Shown here one piece after another: positions 22,297 through 30,995 of a stretch of 33,694 bases of DNA. Location: contig CANQIK010000011.1 in assembly GCA_947624085.1 (NCBI GenBank), positions 1-33,694 of the forward strand, given 5' to 3'. Below the pieces are notes generated by a model. The model was not told the DNA's origin and searched no databases. It saw only the letters and a list, made by a program, of their open reading frames with translations. The stretch is from an uncultured Bacilli bacterium. GTDB lineage: Bacteria; Bacillota_I; Bacilli_A; RF39; UBA660. A program made the translations under genes and the position numbers. How positions within the stretch are numbered: position 1 is the stretch's first letter; each line of letters opens with the position of its first letter.

Positions 22297-22881
22297 ATGA
22301 AAAAAGATAAATCGACTTTTATTATACTTATTTTATTAGCGGTCATTGCTTTAATTGGTTACTTCTTTTTAGGAAGAACTTCTGATAAGTCTGATAAGTT
22401 AAAACAGTTAATAGTAACAACAGAAAGTGGGCAAAAAATTCAAACGGAGTATTCAACTATTAAAAAGGGCAAATTCTTTATTAAAGTTCCAACCCAATTT
22501 GTAGAAATGTCTAAAGAAGATATGCAAGCAATATATCAAGATGATACCTTGGATAAAGTATATACTAGTGAAGATAAATTAGTTAATATCATTATGAATG
22601 TTACGGATAAAGATATTAAAGATGAAGATATAAGTTCTTTTAGAGCAGAAGAAGTGAATAATATTGAAAAAAGTTATTCTTTTAATAAATCAGAAATTAG
22701 AGAAATTGATAATCATAATGTAGCTTCTATAGAATATCAAGATGATACTAACTATTATCATCGACTTTATTTTACTTATGAAGGCAAACTTGCTATAGTA
22801 TCATTTATCTGTTCACTAGATATAATTAATGAATGGCATCCTGTTGATACTTTTATTATGGATTCTCTTTACTTTGATTAA
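22297..22881 (+). CDS. small membrane-anchored extracytoplasmic protein
   Basis: This 194-residue protein starts with MKKDKSTF and one membrane helix (about 8-26), followed by an exported domain of about 150 residues. The motif sequence GKFFIKVPTQFVEMS, IIMNVTDKDI, VASIEYQDD and YHRLYFTYEGKLAIVSF is reminiscent of PsbP/MOG1-like folds (lipid-anchored or exported small domains), but this is only a resemblance. It is 12 bases after the preceding unknown gene, with GGAGAAAA as RBS. Its stop codon overlaps the stop of the convergent sortase gene in a shared TTAA (22878-22881), with no terminator hairpin visible between them. Confidence 0.7.
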   Translation: MKKDKSTFIILILLAVIALIGYFFLGRTSDKSDKLKQLIVTTESGQKIQTEYSTIKKGKFFIKVPTQFVEMSKEDMQAIYQDDTLDKVYTSEDKLVNIIMNVTDKDIKDEDISSFRAEEVNNIEKSYSFNKSEIREIDNHNVASIEYQDDTNYYHRLYFTYEGKLAIVSFICSLDIINEWHPVDTFIMDSLYFD

Positions 22882-23720
22882 TTTTTATATTCTCTTTTAA
22901 TAAGTTTGGCATGAATAACCATTTTTTCATTATTGCTATAGCAGGTAGATAAAGTTATTATTTTGTCATCTTCCTGAACTTTTGCTCCAAAATTATACAT
23001 ACTTCTATTAATTAGTTTATTAATAAAATTGGTAAATTCTTCATTTGAATGAAAATTAATTTGTGAATAGTCTAACTGAGGAGCATTAGCAATATGATAG
23101 CAACTAAATATTTGCCAAAGAGAATTTTCTTCAGGAGTAGAAATCTTTATAATAAAATTATCTTTATTAGTAGTCCAATCATTATTTAATATATCATTTA
23201 AAGAACCAAACATGGTTTTATTTAACCGACCATGCCCATAAATAATGGTATTTTTATCTTGCCATAATTTATTACGATAATCTAAAAATATCCATCCAGC
23301 TTCATTAGAGGATTTATCTATACTATGAGATAAATAATACTCATTATCACTTGCTTGGACAAAAGGATAATTTACTTTAGTTCCCATTACTTCTATCCAA
23401 CCAACTACATCTGCATTTTCTTTTTGCAGTTTTTTAAAATCGACATCGATAAAATCCATAGCTAAATATTTAAGAACATTATCATCATACTCTTTAGTTA
23501 TAACCTCAACATTATCGCCTAAATTTTTCTTGATTTTAATAGTATCTAATTCCTTAATTAAATCTTGAGTTTTCTTATTATCGATTTGCCATTTTATTAT
23601 TTTAAAACTTGAAAAACTAAAAAGACCTAGGAAAATAATTATTGTACCCCATAAGGTATATTTAATTATTTCCTTTTTTGAGCTTAACTTCCTAAATTTT
23701 TTCTTTTCTTTTTTATCCAT
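22878..23720 (-). CDS. class B-like sortase with Lys in place of the catalytic Arg
   Basis: This 280-residue sortase has a basic cytoplasmic start, one membrane helix (about 22-43) and a class B-type core: NADVVGWIEVMGTKVNYPFV (102-121), DNEYYLSHS, then IIYGHGRL (His163) and ITLSTCYS (Cys260). In sortases an Arg follows the Cys strand by about 7-12 residues. Here that place reads CYSNNEKMVIHAKL, so it is Lys266. There is no other Arg until residue 276, past the strand. Length and start (CGGAGG before ATG 23720) are normal. No sorting-signal substrate lies next to it, so it is either a housekeeping enzyme acting elsewhere or a weakened one. The gene ends by overlapping the opposite-strand gene by 4 bases. 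Confidence 0.85.
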   Translation of the reverse strand: MDKKEKKKFRKLSSKKEIIKYTLWGTIIIFLGLFSFSSFKIIKWQIDNKKTQDLIKELDTIKIKKNLGDNVEVITKEYDDNVLKYLAMDFIDVDFKKLQKENADVVGWIEVMGTKVNYPFVQASDNEYYLSHSIDKSSNEAGWIFLDYRNKLWQDKNTIIYGHGRLNKTMFGSLNDILNNDWTTNKDNFIIKISTPEENSLWQIFSCYHIANAPQLDYSQINFHSNEEFTNFINKLINRSMYNFGAKVQEDDKIITLSTCYSNNEKMVIHAKLIKREYKN

Positions 23721-23790
23721 AATTGCCTCCGAATAATGATGTTATTTTAATAAAACTGTTGTATAATTATATTGTTAAAAGGAGAATAAT

Positions 23791-24525
23791 ATGTTAAAAG
23801 ACAAAGTTGCAATTATTACGGGAGGTACCCGCGGAATAGGTTTAGAGACTGTTAAAGTGTTTAAAGAAAATCATGCCGAAGTTGTTTTATTTGGCTCTAA
23901 AGAAGAATCTGTTGCTAAGGCAATTGAAACTTTAAAAGCAGAAAATATAATGGTCGAGGGTTACTATCCCGATTTAAATAATCCTGAAGAAGTTAAAGAT
24001 ACCATAAAAAAAGTGTATGATAAGTACGGTCATATCGATATATTAGTAAATAATGCCGGTATTTCTGCTAAAGAAAGTATTGATAATACTAGCTATGAGG
24101 ATTTTACAAAAATTATGGATATAAACATTAATGCCATGTTTAACGTTACTAAAGAAGTAATACCTTATATGAAACAAAAAGGGGGCGTAATTCTTAATAC
24201 TAGTTCAATGGTAAGTATTTATGGCCAACCTTCAGGTATAGGTTATCCAACTTCTAAATTTGCCGTTAACGGGTTTACGAAGTCTTTATCAAGAGAACTT
24301 GCCCCATTTAATATAAGAGTTAATGCTGTAGCTCCAGGTATAACGAAAACAGATATGGTTGCTTCTTTACCCGAGGAGATGATAGCACCTCTTGTTAAAA
24401 CGATTCCCCTAGGAAGAATTGGTGAGCCACGGGATATTGCTAATGCTTTCTTATTCTTGGCTAGCGACTTAGCAAGTTATATTACAGGCGTAGTTTTATC
24501 CGTTGATGGCGCTGCCAGAAGTTAA
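23791..24525 (+). CDS. short-chain dehydrogenase/reductase, FabG-like
   Basis: This is a 244-residue classical SDR. The NAD(P) motif is TGGTRGIG near the N-terminus, and NNAG marks strand 4. The active site is Ser139, Tyr152 and Lys156 (SS...YPTSK). The C-terminus has NAVAPG, GRIGEPRDIA and SDLASYITGVVLSVDGA. These features fit 3-oxoacyl-ACP reductase-type enzymes, but no fatty-acid synthesis gene is nearby, so the substrate is open. TATAAT (23762-23767) and AAAGGAG give it its own promoter and RBS. It diverges from the sortase gene across a 70-base gap. Confidence 0.9.
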   Translation: MLKDKVAIITGGTRGIGLETVKVFKENHAEVVLFGSKEESVAKAIETLKAENIMVEGYYPDLNNPEEVKDTIKKVYDKYGHIDILVNNAGISAKESIDNTSYEDFTKIMDININAMFNVTKEVIPYMKQKGGVILNTSSMVSIYGQPSGIGYPTSKFAVNGFTKSLSRELAPFNIRVNAVAPGITKTDMVASLPEEMIAPLVKTIPLGRIGEPRDIANAFLFLASDLASYITGVVLSVDGAARS

Positions 24526-24575
24526 TAATTATTGCAATTTTTATGATTTTAATGGATAATATTAATGAGGTTGAT

Positions 24576-25265
24576 ATGAAAAAGTATTTAATTATAGGTT
24601 TATTATTTGTTTTATGTTTAGGCTTGGGTGGCTGTGGCGAAAAGTCTGATGCTGTAAAATTTAAAGAAGAATATGAAGCTGTTAATGGTCAAAAATCCGG
24701 CAATAATATTATTAGAACATTAGATATCGTGGAAGATAATCCATTCATTTATAAAAATGCTCAAGATATTGTTGAGGCTATTAATAATGATGAAACATTT
24801 GTCGTTTATTTTGGCTTTGCAACTTGTCCTTGGTGTCGTAGCGTTCTTCCTTACTTAATTAAAACGGCTAAAGAAAACAATATTGAAAAGATTTACTATG
24901 TTGATGTTAAAGAGATAAGGGATACAATCGCCTTTGATGATGAAACGCAAGAATTTAAAACAACTAAAGAAGGCGATAAAGGTTATATGAAACTTACAGA
25001 ATTATTAAGCGATGTCTTAAGTGACTATTCTCTTACAGATCAAGATGGTAATTCACTAACTACGGGTACAAAGAGAATATATGCTCCTAATATTGTTGTA
25101 GTTGAAAGAGGTATTCCTATTGGTATGGCCTCAGGTATTTCTGATTATTTAAATGACCCTTATATGGAACTTACTAAAGAAATAACTGATGATACTGAAA
25201 ATAAATTCAATGAACTTTTTGATTTATTAAACCATGGTGTTTGTACTAAAGAAGAAGGTTGTTAA
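24576..25265 (+). CDS. thioredoxin-fold lipoprotein with CPWC active site
   Basis: This 229-residue protein has a lipoprotein signal (MKKYLI, hydrophobic run, lipobox LGGC with Cys20) and a thioredoxin-like domain with FATCPWC, giving the redox pair Cys84-Cys87. YAPNIVVVERGIPIG probably contains the cis-Pro strand. It is expected to act on thiols at the outer face of the membrane. The C-terminus (HGVCTKEEGC) has two extra cysteines. ATG 24576 is chosen because GAGG (24567-24570) precedes it; an upstream ATG at 24543 would bury the signal peptide. TTGCAA-17-GATAAT (24532-24560) upstream could be a promoter but leaves almost no leader, so read-through from the dehydrogenase gene is also possible. 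Confidence 0.85.
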   Translation: MKKYLIIGLLFVLCLGLGGCGEKSDAVKFKEEYEAVNGQKSGNNIIRTLDIVEDNPFIYKNAQDIVEAINNDETFVVYFGFATCPWCRSVLPYLIKTAKENNIEKIYYVDVKEIRDTIAFDDETQEFKTTKEGDKGYMKLTELLSDVLSDYSLTDQDGNSLTTGTKRIYAPNIVVVERGIPIGMASGISDYLNDPYMELTKEITDDTENKFNELFDLLNHGVCTKEEGC

Positions 25266-25271
25266 AAAATT

Positions 25272-25293
25272 AAAGAGCAAAAGCTCTTTTTTT
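25272..25293 (+). terminator. terminator after the thioredoxin-fold lipoprotein
   Basis: AAAGAGC (25272-25278), loop AAAA, GCTCTTT (25283-25289) and a continuing T-run. It is a compact perfect hairpin. Confidence 0.9.
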
Positions 25294-25308
25294 GATGACT
25301 TAATAAAG

Positions 25309-26013
25309 TTATTTTGAAAAATACACTATAATAGCAATTATTAATACAAGTACCCATCCTAGGGCTACAAAAAGCAAAATTTTTTTAGCATTTTGTGAAT
25401 AAGCTTTTTTGGCCATTTTTCTATTATTATTGATTTTGTTATATATATTTTCAAGTTGATTATTATCAAAATTATTTAGTAACCAATTTTTATCATAGTA
25501 CTTGTTAGTATTTTTATCATAAGTATACCTAACGCCCACATCAGGATAACTAGATGCATCTCCTATGGTATCCCATAGGCTAAAGCAATAGCAAAGAATG
25601 GAATATAGCGATATAACGGAATCGAGGTTTTGATACTCATCAAGTAAAAAGACATAAATATTGCTATTTGTTAAAGGAATAATTACTTGGGCTATTTGTT
25701 TTTCTACATCATATATACAAATGTTATTTACAACTCCCGTTGCTTTTTCATAACAATTATATAGATTATTAGCTATATCGATTGTTTCTTTGTCTATTTT
25801 ACTTGTAATATTATTGTTAGTATCCTTTAAAGTAAAATGATTTATCTTGGGCTTTTCAACATAGTAAAGAAGTTTATCATCTTTAGTAGTAATAATGTAA
25901 TTAAGGGAAGAAACATCCTCATTTAACCAGGATTTACCTGCTTTATATTTTATTTCATTATTTATTTTAATATTAAATGAATTATTTTTAATATGCTCTA
26001 TTTCAATAATCAT
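25309..26013 (-). CDS. unknown protein with C-terminal membrane anchor
   Basis: This 234-residue protein is not recognised. About 205 cytoplasmic residues, rich in Asn, Lys, Ile and Tyr, are followed by one membrane helix at the very C-terminus (about 210-231), ending VYFSK. It therefore looks tail-anchored. The N-terminal half has a strand-rich character (short I-K-I and Y-Y-V segments); a tubby/LURP-like fold was considered but not supported by a motif. AGAGGT precedes the ATG by 7 bases. It is a single-gene unit, divergent from rny. Confidence 0.65.
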   Translation of the reverse strand: MIIEIEHIKNNSFNIKINNEIKYKAGKSWLNEDVSSLNYIITTKDDKLLYYVEKPKINHFTLKDTNNNITSKIDKETIDIANNLYNCYEKATGVVNNICIYDVEKQIAQVIIPLTNSNIYVFLLDEYQNLDSVISLYSILCYCFSLWDTIGDASSYPDVGVRYTYDKNTNKYYDKNWLLNNFDNNQLENIYNKINNNRKMAKKAYSQNAKKILLFVALGWVLVLIIAIIVYFSK

Positions 26014-26154
26014 ATCAATACCTCTTCTTCTTTTATACTATTATAAATAATGTACATGATAAATAAAATAAAGTCAAATATATCAAGAAAAGTATGACAT
26101 AGGCCTTAAAAACTATATAGTTTCTTGGAGTATAAAACTTTGGCTTTTTTGCAC

Positions 26155-26183
26155 TTGCTAAAATAGGCAAAAAAATATATAAT
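26155..26183 (+). promoter_or_regulatory. promoter of rny
   Basis: TTGCTA (26155-26160), 17 bases, TATAAT (26178-26183). The leader is about 50 nt. Confidence 0.75.
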
Positions 26184-26240
26184 GAAATTATAGGAATTTG
26201 TTGTGTGCAAGTTGCTAAATAATAAGAAAGCGAGGAAAAA

Positions 26241-27794
26241 ATGGATATTTTAAAGAATTCCATTTTTACTCTAGTAATTGGATTATTAGTAGGAGCTTTA
26301 TTAGTATTTGTAATTAATTTGATTATAAATAAAAAACGTGTTAATGACGTAAATAAACTAATTGAAGACGCTAAAAAAGAAGCAGACAAACAAAAAAGGG
26401 ATTCCCTTTTAGAATTGAAAGAAGAATCTTTTAAATTAAAACAACAAACTGATGCCGAAATAAAGGAAAAGAAAGCGGAATTAAAACAAAGTGAAGACCG
26501 CTTACTAGTACGCGAGAATAATCTTGATAAAAGAGAAGAAATGCTCCAAAAAAGAGACGCTTCTCTTGATGAAAAAGAGAAAAATCTTATCGCAAAATCA
26601 GAAAATATCCAAGAAAAAGAGGAAAAAATGGATGCTCTATTAAAAGAAGAAATGGAGCAATTAGAAAAGATTTCCGGATATAGTAAAGAAAAAGCAAAAG
26701 AACTTATTATGAGCCGGGTAGAGAGTGACATAAGCAAAGAAATCGCAGAATATATGCGCGAAGAGATGGCTAAAGCTCAAGTTGAAGCAGGCGAAAAAGC
26801 CAAACAATTAATTGTTAATTCGATGGAAAGATATGCTGATGAAGTTGTCGGACTACAAACAGTCAGTACTATTGATTTGCCAAATGATGACATGAAAGGT
26901 CGTTTAATTGGTAGAGAAGGGCGAAATATTAGAACTATAGAGTCAATTACAGGAGTTGATTTAATTATTGATGATACTCCGGAAGCAATAGTTATTTCTT
27001 CTTTTGATCCTTTAAGAAGAGAAGTTGCTAAAATAACGCTTGAAACTTTGATTAAAGATGGCCGAATTCATCCGGCGCGAATAGAAGAAGTTTATGATAA
27101 AACTCTTAAAGATATCAATAATAAGATAACTGAGCTTGGAAATAAGACGGTTCAAGATTTAGGCCTAACTAAAGTTGATCCGGAATTACTTAATTTAATT
27201 GGAAAATTAAATTATCGAACTAGTTATGGTCAAAATGCTTTACAACATTCTATTGAAGTTGCTAATTTGACAGGGCTTATGGCTTCTGAATTAGGCGAAA
27301 ATATTACTTTAGCTAAAAGAGCAGGGCTTTTACATGATATAGGTAAAGCCATTGACTTTGAAGTAGAGGGTAGCCATGTTGAACTTGGTTATGATATTTG
27401 TAAAAAGTATCACGAAAATCCTATTGTACTAGATGCTATTGAATCACACCATGGAGCAGTAGAACCTAAATCTATCATAGCCGTTCTCGTTTCTGTTGCT
27501 GATACTTTAAGTGCTGCTAGACCAGGAGCTCGTAATGATTCCCTTGAAAATTATATTAAACGTCTTGAACAACTTGAAGTAATTGGTAATAGCTTCGAGG
27601 GTGTTGAAAAAACATACGCCATGCAAGCAGGACGGGAAGTTAGAGTTATGGTTAAACCTGAAGAGGTTGATGACGCTAAAAGTTATAAGATTGCTCGCGA
27701 AATGAAAGAACGCATTGAAAAAGAAATGCAATATCCAGGTACTATTAAAATAACTGTTATTAGAGAAACAAGAGCTCAAGAAGAGGCAAGATAA
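26241..27794 (+). CDS. rny: ribonuclease Y
   Basis: This 517-residue membrane-bound endoribonuclease starts bulk mRNA decay in Firmicutes. The order is canonical: an N-terminal membrane helix (about 7-28), a long charged coiled coil (about 30-160, with repeated E/K/Q), a KH RNA-binding domain with GRLIGREGRNIRTIE (about 216-230) and a metal-dependent HD domain with LLHDIGKA (about 363) and ESHHGAVEP. Length matches the family. GCGAGG precedes the ATG. Its stop codon lies inside its own terminator loop. RNase J lies immediately downstream on the other strand. Confidence 0.97.
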   Translation: MDILKNSIFTLVIGLLVGALLVFVINLIINKKRVNDVNKLIEDAKKEADKQKRDSLLELKEESFKLKQQTDAEIKEKKAELKQSEDRLLVRENNLDKREEMLQKRDASLDEKEKNLIAKSENIQEKEEKMDALLKEEMEQLEKISGYSKEKAKELIMSRVESDISKEIAEYMREEMAKAQVEAGEKAKQLIVNSMERYADEVVGLQTVSTIDLPNDDMKGRLIGREGRNIRTIESITGVDLIIDDTPEAIVISSFDPLRREVAKITLETLIKDGRIHPARIEEVYDKTLKDINNKITELGNKTVQDLGLTKVDPELLNLIGKLNYRTSYGQNALQHSIEVANLTGLMASELGENITLAKRAGLLHDIGKAIDFEVEGSHVELGYDICKKYHENPIVLDAIESHHGAVEPKSIIAVLVSVADTLSAARPGARNDSLENYIKRLEQLEVIGNSFEGVEKTYAMQAGREVRVMVKPEEVDDAKSYKIAREMKERIEKEMQYPGTIKITVIRETRAQEEAR

Positions 27795-27807
27795 TTGCTT
27801 CTTTTTT
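27783..27807 (+). terminator. terminator overlapping the end of rny
   Basis: GAGGCAA (27783-27789) pairs with TTGCTTC (27795-27801, one G-T pair) around the loop GATAA, followed by TTTTTT. The left arm is coding and the loop contains the stop codon. Confidence 0.8.
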
Positions 27808-27815
27808 CTTGCCCA

Positions 27816-27838
27816 AACAAAAAAGGCATTAAAGCCTT
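27816..27838 (-). terminator. terminator overlapping the end of the RNase J gene
   Basis: On the minus strand AAGGC (27838-27834) pairs with GCCTT (27827-27823), followed by a T-run. The RNase J stop codon (27839-27837) overlaps the start of the stem. Only 42 bases separate the two ribonuclease genes. Confidence 0.7.
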
Positions 27839-29513
27839 AACTTGGAGTATTAACTTCCATTATGACAGGAAGTATTATTGGTCTTCGGCCCGTAATGTCA
27901 TTTATATAAGGAAGTAATTCAAATATTATTTGATTTTTTAAATCCGTGTAACTGTAGATTGACTTAGATAGATACTCATTTACAATACCCGTGATTTTAC
28001 TTTCAATACGATTCATTAATTCTTGATTTTCATTGACCATGACAAATCCCCGGGCAGTTACATTAGGTTTAGTAAGTAATTTTCTTGTTAAAGTATTAAT
28101 ATTTAAAATGGTAATTAAAATTCCATCGTGACTCATTAATTTTCGATCTTTAATAACAACTGAGCCTACATCACCAATTCTTGAACCATCAACATAAATA
28201 TCCCCGGCTTGAACAGTGCCATCTTTATAGACTTTACCATCTTTTAATTTAATGACATCGCCATTTTCGGCAATAATAATGTTGTTTTCATCTACACCAC
28301 AACGCATGGCAATTTCACCATGTTTTTTTAGCATCCGATATTCTCCATGCATCGGCATAAAATATTCCGGTTTTATAATGCGAAGCATCCATTTAAGCTC
28401 TTCTTCTTTAGCATGTCCTGATGTATGAATATCACTAAATTCGGCATTAGTAAATACGCGAACACCTTTAAGGTAAAGTTTATTAATTATTTTATTAATA
28501 CTATCAGCATTACCCGGTATAGCACTTGAAGAAAAGATAACTAAATCATCATTTAAAAGCGATATTTGTTTATGCACGCCATTAGCAATTCGCGATAATG
28601 CGGCTAAAGGTTCTCCTTGAGTGCCGGTGCATAAAATACAAACTTCATTTCTTTTTAAATTTTTAGCTTGATAAGCATCAATAAATTGGTCTTTATCCGT
28701 TAATAAATTGTTATTTAAGGCAAGTTCAATGGCATTTTCCATACTTCTACCAAAAACAACAATTTTACGATTATATTGTTTACAAGTTTCAACAATGTGT
28801 TTAATTCTAAAGATATTTGAAGCAAAAGTTGCTATAATAACTCTGCCATGATGTCTTGAAATAATATCATTTAAAGTGCCATCAACAGAACTTTCACTTT
28901 TAGAAAAACCTTCAGATAGAGCATTTGTCGAATCGCTTAGTAATAATTTAACACCCTGACTACCTAACTTTGCCATTTTATGAATATCTGCCATAGGACC
29001 AATAGGTGTTAAGTCAAATTTAAAGTCGCCAGTTTCAAAGATTATGCCATTTGGAGTATGAATGGCAATTGCAAAACTATCAGGTATAGAGTGAGTCGTA
29101 TTAACAAATTCGATTTGAAAATGTTTAAAGTTAATAACTAAATCTTTATTAATAATCTCTATCTTATCATAAGGAATGTTTCTTTCAGCTAGCTTTTTAT
29201 TAATTAAATCCGCAGCAATCTTTGGCGCATATATAATAGGTATATTAACTGATTGAAGTAGAAAGGGAATACCTCCTATATGGTCTTCATGACCATGGGT
29301 TATAATTAAAGCTTTAATTTTATCTTCATTATGTTTAAGATATGAGACATCTTGAATAACATAATCAATACCTAAAAGATCATCTTCGGGAAATAATACC
29401 CCGGCATCAATAATAATGATTTCATCACCATGAGTGACAACATACATATTTTTTCCTACTTCGCCAAGGCCACCCAAGGCGATGACCGACGTTTCGCCTA
29501 TATCATTTTTCAT
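27837..29513 (-). CDS. rnj: ribonuclease J
   Basis: This 558-residue metallo-beta-lactamase/beta-CASP ribonuclease has 5'-3' exonuclease and endonuclease activity in mRNA turnover and rRNA maturation. The metal motif is THGHEDHIGG (His73, His75, Asp77, His78), with later metal ligands in THSIPDS and FETGDFKFD. The beta-CASP part has CTGTQGEPLAALSRIA and HTSGHA, with MPMHGEYR after it. The C-terminal domain continues to the end. Length is standard. It cannot be assigned to RnjA or RnjB from this sequence alone. GAAGGAAA precedes the ATG, and a clear promoter lies upstream. Confidence 0.96.
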   Translation of the reverse strand: MKNDIGETSVIALGGLGEVGKNMYVVTHGDEIIIIDAGVLFPEDDLLGIDYVIQDVSYLKHNEDKIKALIITHGHEDHIGGIPFLLQSVNIPIIYAPKIAADLINKKLAERNIPYDKIEIINKDLVINFKHFQIEFVNTTHSIPDSFAIAIHTPNGIIFETGDFKFDLTPIGPMADIHKMAKLGSQGVKLLLSDSTNALSEGFSKSESSVDGTLNDIISRHHGRVIIATFASNIFRIKHIVETCKQYNRKIVVFGRSMENAIELALNNNLLTDKDQFIDAYQAKNLKRNEVCILCTGTQGEPLAALSRIANGVHKQISLLNDDLVIFSSSAIPGNADSINKIINKLYLKGVRVFTNAEFSDIHTSGHAKEEELKWMLRIIKPEYFMPMHGEYRMLKKHGEIAMRCGVDENNIIIAENGDVIKLKDGKVYKDGTVQAGDIYVDGSRIGDVGSVVIKDRKLMSHDGILITILNINTLTRKLLTKPNVTARGFVMVNENQELMNRIESKITGIVNEYLSKSIYSYTDLKNQIIFELLPYINDITGRRPIILPVIMEVNTPS

Positions 29514-29551
29514 AATTTCCTTCTTTCATAAAAGATTTCAAATATAAATGA

Positions 29552-29580
29552 ATTATAGCACAATATTTAGTGTTTGTCTA
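29552..29580 (-). promoter_or_regulatory. promoter of the RNase J gene
   Basis: On the minus strand TAGACA (29580-29575), 17 bases, TATAAT (29557-29552), with TGC directly before the -10. Confidence 0.75.
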
Positions 29581-29656
29581 CTGGACTTTTCGGGTATACA
29601 TTTTATTTTTATCAATAGTTTTCTTTTAATTATTTGGGGAATATTGCTAAAAATAA

Positions 29657-29685
29657 TTGTATATTTACCGGTTATGGTTTAAAAT
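29657..29685 (+). promoter_or_regulatory. promoter of the acidic unknown gene
   Basis: TTGTAT (29657-29662), 17 bases, TAAAAT (29680-29685). The RBS ahead of ATG 29712 is weak (AAAGCGG). Confidence 0.5.
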
Positions 29686-29711
29686 AAATTTTTATAGAAA
29701 GCGGTAGTACT

Positions 29712-30809
29712 ATGAATGCTATAGAAATAGCAAAAGAATTTTGCAGAATATCAGTTAAATTACTAAAGATGTATAAAAGACTATCAGAACTTGAAATGTT
29801 AGGTCAAAATGATAGTCATGAATATCAAAGTATTTTGGAAAATCTTAATGAACTTTTCAGACAAGAAGCTCTTTTAGCTTCGGAAATTTCTGATGATATT
29901 CCTAAGGCATATGAAATAGCAAAAACATTATTTCCGCATTGGTTTTCTTGCTTGCCTGATGAATTAGAATTTATTAAAAGACAAGATGAAAATAACTTAG
30001 TTTTAGCTCACATAGGCGTTATACTAAATAATATAATAGTAAATGCTTCTTTAGAGGATGAAGAAGATGAGTCTTACGAAGCAGAGAATGAAAATGATTC
30101 GAGTTTACAAAAAATGTTTGATCGTCTAAATGATCTTTATCAATATGAAAAGAAACATGAAAATTCTACTCATGAAGAAGATGATGATTTTCAAGAAGAT
30201 AGTGACCTTCAGGAAGAGGATGATCTTGAAGAAGAATTTGCAGAAGATAGTGATCTTGAAATTACTATTGAGGATGATATAATTCAAACTGTTTTAACTT
30301 TATTAAGTAGGTATATTTTAAATGAAAAAAATGAAAATATTAAAAGAATGCTTGTTAATATGAAAGCATATATTGCTTTTGTATATCCTGAAATAAGTGA
30401 TGAACTTCTAAAATCAGGCTTTAAAGTAAGGGAATCTCTAGTTTGGATGTCATATATAGTAGGCAATACGCAGTCTTCATCTTCAAAAGAGGTAAAAAGT
30501 TTAATATTAGATTATATTATTGATATTGTTGGTAATCAAATTGATAGCTATTATGATGTGATAGGGCAAAATGATCCGGAACTTAGAAAATCTTACATAT
30601 TATTTACGGAAATAGTTTTAAGAGCATGTATAATGTTCTTTAACGATATCGAAGTAAGTAGAGCTAAAGAATTATATAAAGAAGATATAGAAGCCATATC
30701 CTTGGAAGCTGATGTTAAAGAATCATTAAAGCGAGTATTTGATAGCCGTCAGGAAGATCAAAGTTTACCTTATGTTTTAAGCTTGGACCCTAAATTCTTT
30801 TCTAAATAA
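29712..30809 (+). CDS. unknown helical protein with acidic middle
   Basis: This 365-residue protein is not recognised. Two predicted helical domains (about 1-115 and 195-365) flank a very acidic segment (about 116-195) with EDEEDES, HEEDDDF and several EDSDL repeats. No signal peptide, membrane helix or catalytic motif is visible. The acidic linker could be a binding tail for a basic partner or simply a flexible spacer. It is monocistronic, with its own promoter and no hairpin directly after the stop; the next strong hairpin on this side is the tRNA-Met terminator at 30937-30962, which may serve both strands. Confidence 0.65.
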   Translation: MNAIEIAKEFCRISVKLLKMYKRLSELEMLGQNDSHEYQSILENLNELFRQEALLASEISDDIPKAYEIAKTLFPHWFSCLPDELEFIKRQDENNLVLAHIGVILNNIIVNASLEDEEDESYEAENENDSSLQKMFDRLNDLYQYEKKHENSTHEEDDDFQEDSDLQEEDDLEEEFAEDSDLEITIEDDIIQTVLTLLSRYILNEKNENIKRMLVNMKAYIAFVYPEISDELLKSGFKVRESLVWMSYIVGNTQSSSSKEVKSLILDYIIDIVGNQIDSYYDVIGQNDPELRKSYILFTEIVLRACIMFFNDIEVSRAKELYKEDIEAISLEADVKESLKRVFDSRQEDQSLPYVLSLDPKFFSK

Positions 30810-30930
30810 AAATAAGTGAGCAAAAAATCTATATTAATTAGAAATTCTCTATTCTTAATTTACTGTTTTATAAATATTAATGTATCTTTTTGTTGAAGAA
30901 CATAATCCTATTTTTTATAGTGCTTTAAAA

Positions 30931-30962
30931 TCAAAAAAACTAATTCAATCACGAATTAGTTT
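30931..30962 (-). terminator. terminator of tRNA-Met (possibly bidirectional)
   Basis: AAACTAATTC (30937-30946) and GAATTAGTTT (30953-30962) are perfect inverse copies. An A-run on the left gives a U-run on the minus transcript, and TTTT lies on the right. A second perfect hairpin (AAACTCAAA/TTTGAGTTT, 30967-30986) lies between it and the tRNA. The rest of 30810-30930 holds nothing recognisable. Confidence 0.85.
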
Positions 30963-30995
30963 TATCAAACTCAAAACTTTGAGTTTCTAATCACC

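Noticed and set aside
26033-26737. Long minus-strand frame opposite the start of rny
   Set aside because: It is Ser/Phe-rich because it mirrors the Glu/Lys/Gln coiled coil of RNase Y; it is a composition artefact.
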